Positions 57,241 through 64,000 of a stretch of DNA of 64,000 nt are shown here, in pieces (position 1 is the stretch's first letter; the number at the start of each line of letters is the position of its first letter). Below the pieces are notes generated by a model. It did not search any database, was not told the origin of the DNA, and worked only from the letters and a program-made list of their open reading frames with translations. Source of the DNA: Novosphingobium sp. (GTDB lineage Bacteria > Pseudomonadota > Alphaproteobacteria > Sphingomonadales > Sphingomonadaceae); contig NZ_JAHEBV010000002.1 in NCBI RefSeq assembly GCF_024642085.1, positions 1 through 64,000 of the forward strand, in the 5' to 3' direction. The translations under genes and the position numbers were made by a program.

Positions 57241-59721
57241 TCAGCGCCGCCCTGCACCCTTCCCCCGACCTGGGACAGCAGGACGATTGGGATTGTTCGG
57301 GCTGCGCGCGGCAAACTCCGCCTTGATCTCGATCCGGCAGGCCACCACCGCAATTTCATCCGTCGCAGCAACGGCAATCGGCTTTATACTCGCCACACAA
57401 TGCGAACCGCCGTCCAGGATCTGATCAAGCTGGGTATCGCCGCCTTCCGCGTTGAAATCCACAAGACCGTCAAATCCGACCATCATTTGGTCTCCTGAAG
57501 GTTGCGCCAGCAAGATGGTGCCGACCGGCAGGTTAACGCCGGTGGGCCCGGTGATGCGAACCTGACGCGGAGCAAAGCGGATGACGTCGAGCGACACCAA
57601 GCCGATCGCGCGCCGCGGAACCAGGACGCGGCGATGGGTGTCGCGGGCTAGTGCATTCACCGGCAGCTTGTCGGGATCGATATCGAAGCTGAGCGGAACC
57701 TGCGGTGTTATATTTTCAACAAGCAGCAGGCCGCCTTTCTTGGTCACCCCGGCAGCGCGGTTTTCGCGTAGTACCGTGACCCCGGCGACTTTGCCTGTAC
57801 GGACAAGGGCGTAGCTACCGCCGGTCTGGTTGCGGGCAAACACCGAACCGCCGGCCATCAATAGCGTGCCTCGGGCATTGAGGCGCATACCATACCGGCC
57901 GGCAACGCGCTCAGCCTGGGCTTCGACCCGGGTAAAGGTACTGCGGTAGGTGGCAGCGGCCGAAATCCGGGTTGAAGCGCCGGTGCTGCCTTCGAAGGCG
58001 TATCCGAGCCGCTGCTGCTCCGTCGCGTGGCGATAGTAGCCGGCGTTGACGCTGACTGGCATCCCTGTTCCACTGCTGGCAGATCCTTGCGCCGAGCGCC
58101 CTCCACCAAATTGGAACGACAGTCCGGCCCAGGCCGATACCGAACGCGTCAGGCCATTGCGCATCCCGACTGAGCTGTAAAAATCGACTTTTTTACTGAT
58201 GCGCGTGCGAAACGCTGCGTTTGCAAAGGTGACGCGGGGCTCAAGCGACGGATAGCGCGAATCGAAATGACGCTCCTGTCGTCCTGCCGAAAGCTGAAGC
58301 TGGGTCATGTTCTTAAGGTTGAACGAGATTTGCCCCAAAAACTCACGCGGGGACAAAGGGTCGCCCAGTTTCGCCGCAACATCACGATAGCCGGTGCTTG
58401 GAAACGATGCCGAAACCCGCGCAGATATTGTCCGTCCAACGGATTCGAGCGCCAAATTGACAAGCGCGCCCGCCTTGCCTGTGGAATGCTCCGAGCTGGC
58501 ACGCGCTTCAACCGTGGCGAGCGCGATCCCGCCAAGCGCTAGATCACCCCGGGCGCCCATGTTGATGAGCCCCGGGGTCCATTCGCTGGTCCCTTCAACC
58601 GTAAACCGCGAGCTGACGCCGCGGCGATAATAAATGCTGGCGGCAAGGGGTCCGTAGTCACTGCTGCGGACCCCATAGCGTCGTCGCACGACGCCCGCGT
58701 TGATGGCATATTCGCGCAAACGTGGCGCCAGCAATGACCGCGACATATAAAACCGGGCGTTCTGGATGACTTCGCGGCCCAGCGAATCGCGGATCACTAC
58801 TGCGACTTCACCCCTGCCAGCGTTTGATGGAACGTTGCGGACCGTGAACTCGCCGGGTTGGACGTCACCCAAGGAATAGCGCTGGTCGCCGCTAATCAGC
58901 TCTACGCCGGTCGGAACCGACACCTGGCCCGTAAATGCGGGTAGCGGAACGGTGACCAGATCAGGGCGCAAGGAATAATCCGAAGCGATCTGCACACCGC
59001 CGAGCCGCAATGCACGCTGGTTCTGGCCGCCTGCTGAGATGAAATCGCCAGCCGTTGCCGTTATTCCCGGCTTGGGCAGAAGCACTTGCACCTGCGAATC
59101 GAGCCTGGTCAGTGCGCGTGATCCAGGCTGGGGGTCGGTATTATATTGAAACGATGACAAGGCGGCAAAGTTGCCCCGGACTACCGATGCTTCGAGGAAC
59201 GCGGCAGCGCCAGTCCGCCCCTGCGCCGCCGTTGCCGTCATGTCATAGTCTATCCGGAAGGCGGTGAGCGGAGTACTGGTGCCATCCAGCCGTGCTGTAA
59301 TGCCCATATCTATGAGATTTTTGCCGTCGCTCTTGCGAAGCAGCTGAATGTCGAGCCGCTGCTTGAGCGAATCGAAACTCCATTTGGCAATTTTGATTGA
59401 TGACAGAGGTATTTGCCCGCTGGCATCGGCTGGAATTGGCAGACCTGCTGCTTTTGCACTTTCGGCGCTGATCGTCAGGACACCGTTGGCCCAGGAAAGA
59501 TCGACCAGCCGCGCACGAGTTTCCCCGTCTATCGCGATTTCCGACAAGCCGGGCCCGCTTTGCGCCGCCACGCTCTGGGCGGTTACGCCTGTGGGGAGGG
59601 CGAACGGATCCGTCTGCGCGTGGGCGGATTGTCCGCCCAGGGCCGTGCCAAGCGCGGCAGCCAGCGCAAGGAGCCGCTCACCCGCAGTTTGGCGAAACCT
59701 GCGCATTGACGGCCTGGCCAT
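57241..59721 (-). CDS. Fimbrial/pilus outer membrane usher protein
   Basis: 826 aa; SVVRGNFAALSSFQYNTDPQPGSRALTRLDSQVQVLLPKPGITATAGDFISAGGQNQRALRLGGVQIASDYSLRPDLVTVPLPAFTGQVSVPTGVELISGDQRYSLGDVQPGEFTVRNVPS: usher beta-barrel/plug signatures. Confidence 0.95.
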   Translation of the reverse strand: MARPSMRRFRQTAGERLLALAAALGTALGGQSAHAQTDPFALPTGVTAQSVAAQSGPGLSEIAIDGETRARLVDLSWANGVLTISAESAKAAGLPIPADASGQIPLSSIKIAKWSFDSLKQRLDIQLLRKSDGKNLIDMGITARLDGTSTPLTAFRIDYDMTATAAQGRTGAAAFLEASVVRGNFAALSSFQYNTDPQPGSRALTRLDSQVQVLLPKPGITATAGDFISAGGQNQRALRLGGVQIASDYSLRPDLVTVPLPAFTGQVSVPTGVELISGDQRYSLGDVQPGEFTVRNVPSNAGRGEVAVVIRDSLGREVIQNARFYMSRSLLAPRLREYAINAGVVRRRYGVRSSDYGPLAASIYYRRGVSSRFTVEGTSEWTPGLINMGARGDLALGGIALATVEARASSEHSTGKAGALVNLALESVGRTISARVSASFPSTGYRDVAAKLGDPLSPREFLGQISFNLKNMTQLQLSAGRQERHFDSRYPSLEPRVTFANAAFRTRISKKVDFYSSVGMRNGLTRSVSAWAGLSFQFGGGRSAQGSASSGTGMPVSVNAGYYRHATEQQRLGYAFEGSTGASTRISAAATYRSTFTRVEAQAERVAGRYGMRLNARGTLLMAGGSVFARNQTGGSYALVRTGKVAGVTVLRENRAAGVTKKGGLLLVENITPQVPLSFDIDPDKLPVNALARDTHRRVLVPRRAIGLVSLDVIRFAPRQVRITGPTGVNLPVGTILLAQPSGDQMMVGFDGLVDFNAEGGDTQLDQILDGGSHCVASIKPIAVAATDEIAVVACRIEIKAEFAARSPNNPNRPAVPGRGKGAGRR

Positions 59722-60448
59722 CGATCTGGGTAGAGATCGTTAGAGGACCCTGCGGGCATGATCCGGTGAGTGTCCACTGTATCGTCGAACCGCCCAGCAC
59801 ATAACGCAAGGCGTTGCGCTCAACGGAAACTGACAGCCCGCTTGCAGACTTGATCTGAATACCCAGGATGCGCGCAGTCTGGCCGCCACTGTTCGCAAGT
59901 TCGATGCGGTTGCCGGCGAGTCTCCAGTTCAAGGCGGCAGGAGCTGCCTTGTCGCGATCAAGGAACACCGGAACGGTGAAACGCAGGCGCGCTTCGGCCT
60001 CGCCGCTTTGCACCAGGGCCGGATCGGGTAGCTGGTCTACCGCCAACCGAAAGTGTTTTTCGCCTTGAGAAGCACCGGTGGTGCGGATCAGCCGGACAAT
60101 CTGCGTTGCACCAGGAGCAATCGAAATGATCGATGGCGATACGGTTAGCGCGCCGGACGGTGCAAAGCGATCTTCGCCGCCTTCCTGCGACCAGGCGAAT
60201 AGCCGGGTCTGGACGGGCAGCGGGCGATTTGATGTATTGGTCAGCATGACCGTTGCCCCGGTCTTTGCAGCATCAAGCTCGATCCGCAGCGGGGCAATAT
60301 TAAGCCGAGCGCCGCGGTCCGCGTTTTGCGGGGCCGCGGCGACAATAGGCTCTTCAGCACGGGCCGCCGTAAGCAGCCCGAAGGAGAGGAACGATCCGCC
60401 TGCCGTTATCAGGGCAAACTTGCTGAGGACAGCGACATTGCGGATCAT
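59678..60448 (-). CDS. Pilus periplasmic chaperone (PapD-like fold)
   Basis: LNIAPLRIELDAAKTGATVMLTNTSNRPLPVQTRLFAWSQEGGEDRFAPSGALTVSPSIISIAPGATQIVRLIRTTGASQGEKHFRLAVDQLP. Confidence 0.93.
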   Translation of the reverse strand: MIRNVAVLSKFALITAGGSFLSFGLLTAARAEEPIVAAAPQNADRGARLNIAPLRIELDAAKTGATVMLTNTSNRPLPVQTRLFAWSQEGGEDRFAPSGALTVSPSIISIAPGATQIVRLIRTTGASQGEKHFRLAVDQLPDPALVQSGEAEARLRFTVPVFLDRDKAAPAALNWRLAGNRIELANSGGQTARILGIQIKSASGLSVSVERNALRYVLGGSTIQWTLTGSCPQGPLTISTQIDGQAVNAQVSPNCG

Positions 60449-60465
60449 TCAGGTCTCCATAATGC

Positions 60466-60957
60466 TTAGAAGTTCACCGTCACAGTGACGGTATCGGTGT
60501 ACGAACCAGCCGGTACCGACGTAGCGGTCGACGGGATCCGGCCAAAGGCGGTCAGCGTGGCAAGGCCTGTGGCGCTTGAACCGACAACGGTGTCGGTGCC
60601 AGAGGTGTTGCCCCAGCTCAGACCGCGTGCGGAATCGCGGTACACGCCGTACGGAATCTTTTTCGTCGCGTCGGTCGTGTTCTGAAGGTTGCGCTGGCTA
60701 CCCGCTGCATGGGTGCCAAAGTCCATGGACACGTCATAGCTTGCACCGATGGTGCAGATGAGGTCGACGTTCGAAGTGGTATCGACGTTCACGCCGCCAA
60801 CTGAAGTCAGCGTGCCAAACGCCATCGGCGTTGCCGACACGGTGCACGAATTTACAACGTTAACCGAAACCGGCATCTGGTTGCTGGCCGAAGCGGCAAG
60901 AGCCGGAGTGGCAGCGACAGCAGCAATGGCTGCGAACCCGAAAGCAATTTTACGCAT
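60466..60957 (-). CDS. Spore coat U (SCPU) domain pilus subunit 1
   Basis: Signal peptide; MPVSVNVVNSCTVSATPMAFGTLTSVGGVNVDTTSNVDLICTIGASYDVSMDFGTHAAGSQRNLQ...YGVYRDSARGLSWGN...GSYTDTVTVTVNF. Confidence 0.93.
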   Translation of the reverse strand: MRKIAFGFAAIAAVAATPALAASASNQMPVSVNVVNSCTVSATPMAFGTLTSVGGVNVDTTSNVDLICTIGASYDVSMDFGTHAAGSQRNLQNTTDATKKIPYGVYRDSARGLSWGNTSGTDTVVGSSATGLATLTAFGRIPSTATSVPAGSYTDTVTVTVNF

Positions 60958-61152
60958 GGTGTATTCCCCTGATCATTGGCAATCTCTGCCGCCGTCTCCA
61001 TGCGCTGCAATCCGTTGCAAAAGACTTAATGCTGCAATGAATTTCTGCTCTCTGCTGCCCGGTATTGTTAGGAAGATATGGTTAACAACAGGTAAGCGCG
61101 GCCATCATTTTCATGAGCCGCGCCGGTTTGGGCAGTGTAGTGCTGTGTGCGC

Positions 61153-61659
61153 TTAGAAGCTGATCGTTACGGTCAGCGTATCGCGGTAATTGCCAGCTTT
61201 GAGCTTGGCGGACGATGCTAGGCGCCCATAAACGGGCAAGACAACGACACCGGTGATGCCAGAGTTTCCGGTTACGTTTTTAGCCCCGCCCGTACCCCAG
61301 ACCTGGCTACGCGGCGGGTCGCGGTACACATCATAGTTTATATACGCGCTGGCCGCCGCATTAAAGACACGGCGGTTGATACCGTTGGCGTAAAGGCCGG
61401 TATCGATGTCCACCGTAAAGGGAATGTTCGGCGTGCACGCGACAGTTACCGTGGTAGACGAATCGACATTAAGATTGGTCGGAACCGGGACCATGAACAC
61501 CAGCGGCAAGGCAGAGACCGTGCAGCCGTTGATCACCGTGGCACGAACCGGCATCGTATAGGTCGCCTTGCCGGCATGCGCGGGCACAGCAGCAACCAGT
61601 CCGGTCGCAGCCAGCGCGATGCAGCATTGACGATGCGCGAATCGCATCAGTACCCCCAA
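61153..61659 (-). CDS. Spore coat U (SCPU) domain pilus subunit 2
   Basis: MPVRATVINGCTVSALPLVFMVPVPTNLNVDSSTTVTVACTPNIPFTVDIDTGLYANGINRRVFNAAASAYINYDVYRDPPRSQVWG...GNYRDTLTVTISF. Confidence 0.92.
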   Translation of the reverse strand: MGVLMRFAHRQCCIALAATGLVAAVPAHAGKATYTMPVRATVINGCTVSALPLVFMVPVPTNLNVDSSTTVTVACTPNIPFTVDIDTGLYANGINRRVFNAAASAYINYDVYRDPPRSQVWGTGGAKNVTGNSGITGVVVLPVYGRLASSAKLKAGNYRDTLTVTISF

Positions 61660-61739
61660 TCAGTCTTAATCGGAGGTCTAAGGGTTTACCCTTGCGATGA
61701 AGTTAAGGCTTAATCGAAGCCCTTAAGTGTATGGTATAT

Positions 61740-62219
61740 TTAGAAATTAATAGTCACAACGACGCGGTCGGCATATTTGCCGGGTGAAATAGCCTGGGCA
61801 GTTCGTAAAGATCCGTAGGCCTTCAGTCTCGCTTGGCCGACAGCGTTGGTCACTCCTGAAGCGCTTTGTTCGGGCGAATCACTCCAGGGAAATAAGCGGG
61901 CAGGATCGCGGTAAATATCGTAGGCCAGATAGCGCATTGCAGCACTGTCAAAGGCCCGGCGCGTAGTCCCATCGGCATAGTCGCCGTGGTTTAAGCTCAC
62001 AGTAAACGGCTGCTCCGGGCCGCATTGTACGTCGATCGCTGATTCGGCCTGCGTCGTCACGCCCTCACGAGCGGAAAGCGTAATGGGTGTGGCAGATACC
62101 GTGCAATTGGAAACGACTTCGACACTCACAGCAATAGCGCCGATGCTGGCTTCGCCGGCCCGCGCCTGCATGGGGGCGGATGAGGCGATCAGGGTCAGCA
62201 GGATGGACCGGCGAAGCAC
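61740..62219 (-). CDS. Spore coat U (SCPU) domain pilus subunit 3
   Basis: IAVSVEVVSNCTVSATPITLSAREGVTTQAESAIDVQCGPEQPFTVSLNHGDYADGTTRRAFDSAAMRYLAYDIYRDPARLFPW...GKYADRVVVTINF. Confidence 0.92.
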   Translation of the reverse strand: MLRRSILLTLIASSAPMQARAGEASIGAIAVSVEVVSNCTVSATPITLSAREGVTTQAESAIDVQCGPEQPFTVSLNHGDYADGTTRRAFDSAAMRYLAYDIYRDPARLFPWSDSPEQSASGVTNAVGQARLKAYGSLRTAQAISPGKYADRVVVTINF

Positions 62220-62293
62220 ATCCTTGACCTAACTCAGCAGACTTGCTGGCGCACTACGGCACGCATCGGTAAATATGCGCATGAAACACCGGA

Positions 62294-63250
62294 TCAGATT
62301 CCGCCGCCAGTAAGGCGCTGGCACACCAGATCAAGCTGATCGAGCGTGCGATAGCGGATGGTAACCGTCCCCGAACGCGGATCGGCATCGGCATTGATTC
62401 GCACGGGAAGACCCAGAAACTCCTCCAGATGGCCTTGCACTGCTGCGATATCGGCGGTTGAACCGACATCGGTTTGACCCCGGGCGCGGCGCGGTGCAGC
62501 ACTGCCAGGCGATTTGCGTCGAACAAGTTTTTCGACCTCACGCACAGACAGGTGGCGCGCAACTGCGTCGGTGGCCACCATCAAGGCATCTTCAACTCCG
62601 ATAAGCGCACGGGCATGGCCCATCGAAAGTCGACCTTCCTCCACCAGCTCAAGTACCGGTTCAGGCAATGTCAGCAGACGCTGGAAATTGGCGACGTGGC
62701 TGCGGCTCTTGTCGACAAGTTTTGCAATTTCGGCCTGGGTCAGCCCCTCATCCTCGGCCAATTTGTGATAGGCGCGCGCCTCTTCAATCGGGTTGAGGTC
62801 TTCCCGTTGGAGATTCTCGATCAAGGCCAGCGCTGTAATTTCGCGCTCGTCAAGATCTCGAATTAGGGCTGGTATTTCATGCAGTTGCGCTTTTTGCGCG
62901 GCCCGCCAACGGCGTTCGCCAGCGACCAGACGATAGCCTTGATCATGCGCTGTAACGATAACTGGCTGGATGACGCCGCGCGCAGCGATCGAAGCGGCCA
63001 GCTCGTCAAGCGCCGCCTCATCAAAACGCCGCCGTGGCTGACCGGGATGCGGCGAAATCGATGCAACCGCCAGCATGGCAAACCCCGCCCCGTTTAGACT
63101 TTGCCCGGCATCACCCGAAAGGCCCGCGACTACCAGCGGCTCTTCGCGACGCGAATCGCCCAGTAAAGCACCAAGACCGCGCCCCAGAGCCGGACGACGC
63201 GGGGATGCCTCAGGTTTGGACGGTGTGCGGACAGCTGGTTCGTCGCTCAT
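62294..63250 (-). CDS. parB: ParB/RepB/Spo0J family partition protein
   Basis: RRPALGRGLGALLGD, SISPHPGQPRRRFDEAALDELAASIAARGVIQPVIV, GERRWRAAQKAQLHEIPALIRDLDEREITALALIENLQREDLNPIEEARAY. Confidence 0.97.
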   Translation of the reverse strand: MSDEPAVRTPSKPEASPRRPALGRGLGALLGDSRREEPLVVAGLSGDAGQSLNGAGFAMLAVASISPHPGQPRRRFDEAALDELAASIAARGVIQPVIVTAHDQGYRLVAGERRWRAAQKAQLHEIPALIRDLDEREITALALIENLQREDLNPIEEARAYHKLAEDEGLTQAEIAKLVDKSRSHVANFQRLLTLPEPVLELVEEGRLSMGHARALIGVEDALMVATDAVARHLSVREVEKLVRRKSPGSAAPRRARGQTDVGSTADIAAVQGHLEEFLGLPVRINADADPRSGTVTIRYRTLDQLDLVCQRLTGGGI

Positions 63251-64000
63251 GCAGCCTTCCTTTTTTCCGGCAACCGCGTGATCAATTCGCGTGCCAGGGC
63301 CATGTAGGCGCGGCTCCCGGCGCATGTGTGATCATAGACAAGCGCCGGCAATCCGTGACTCGGTGCCTCTGACAGGCGGACATTGCGGGGAATTACCGAT
63401 TCGAACACTAAACCGCCGAGGCAAGAGCGTACGTCATCGGCAACCTGATCGGTGAGGCGGTTGCGCCGATCAAACATGGTCAATGCAATGCCGACAATCC
63501 CCAGATCAGGATTGAACCGCTGCTGGACCCGTTCGACCGTCTGCAAAAGTTGGCTCAGCCCTTCCAGCGCAAAGAACTCGCATTGAAGTGGGACAAGCAA
63601 TGTATCGGCTGCGGTCAGGGCGTTGAGCGTCAGCAGCCCGAGAGATGGCGGGCAATCAACGAAGCAAATGTCGTGCCCGTGAGCGCCGTTCAGCGCATCG
63701 CGCAACCGATCAGTCCTGTTATCGACTGAGACGAGTTCAATTTCTGCGCCGGAAAGGTCAACGGTTGCAGGGATGATATCCAGATTGGGGATGCGTGTCG
63801 CTTGCAGGCATTCGTTGACGGATACCTGATCGACCAGGAGATCATAGGATGACCGTTCTCGATCATTCGTGGCGATGCCTATCCCGGTTGATGCGTTTCC
63901 TTGCGGATCAAGGTCGATCAGCAGGACTTTCCAGCCTGTTGCGGCCATGGCCGTCGCAATATTTATCGCCGTGGTGGTCTTGCCTACCCCGCCCTTCTGG
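63247..64000 (-). CDS. parA: ParA family chromosome-partitioning ATPase (5' end beyond window)
   Basis: QKGGVGKTTTAINIATAMAATGWKVLLIDLDPQGNASTGIGI read from the window edge; DICFVDCPPSLGLLTLNALTAADTLLVPLQCEFFALEGLSQLL. ATGA overlap with parB. Confidence 0.97.
   Translation of the reverse strand, partial: QKGGVGKTTTAINIATAMAATGWKVLLIDLDPQGNASTGIGIATNDRERSSYDLLVDQVSVNECLQATRIPNLDIIPATVDLSGAEIELVSVDNRTDRLRDALNGAHGHDICFVDCPPSLGLLTLNALTAADTLLVPLQCEFFALEGLSQLLQTVERVQQRFNPDLGIVGIALTMFDRRNRLTDQVADDVRSCLGGLVFESVIPRNVRLSEAPSHGLPALVYDHTCAGSRAYMALARELITRLPEKRKAA

Noticed and set aside
1-64000. Search for CRISPR arrays, tandem repeats, IS ends, att sites, tRNA/rRNA genes
   Set aside because: No regularly spaced direct repeats, transposase ORFs, or tRNA-like T-loop sequences in the intergenic gaps were seen by eye; tRNAscan/Infernal would be needed for a definitive negative.

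Overview
This 64 kb window is GC-rich alphaproteobacterial chromosome. Gene content (DUF1153/SciP, DUF1013/TrcR, CarD, ParAB, a Coq7-type hydroxylase, SUV3-like helicase) and protein style suggest Sphingomonadales, but that lineage call is inference. About 62 protein-coding genes are supported, nearly all ordinary core genes: RND efflux, mnmA, fabI, pdxH, coq7, dsbB, an S41/envC/rlmH/rsfS/nadD/proA run, bactofilin plus M23 peptidase, fadD, clpA, a ligase-associated exonuclease with ATP-dependent DNA ligase, hemB, fdxA, carD, tsaC, acyl-CoA dehydrogenases and parAB. I found no convincing tRNA, rRNA, CRISPR array, IS element, prophage or classical defence island. The main accessory locus is a compact chaperone-usher pilus operon with three spore coat U (SCPU) subunits directly downstream of parB. 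Items most worth a second look: a long imperfect dyad in the leader of the RND efflux operon; an RND permease with a roughly 100-residue insertion carrying two extra hydrophobic helices; intercistronic hairpins in the pilus operon and its lack of an obvious tip adhesin; an abutting divergent pair (Cys-rich membrane protein / serine hydrolase) whose hydrolase overlaps an orphan GDP-fucose synthase gene; a parS-like palindrome inside envC; and several palindromes in intergenic regions. I did not find a clear case for a wholly new system; the findings are testable leads.
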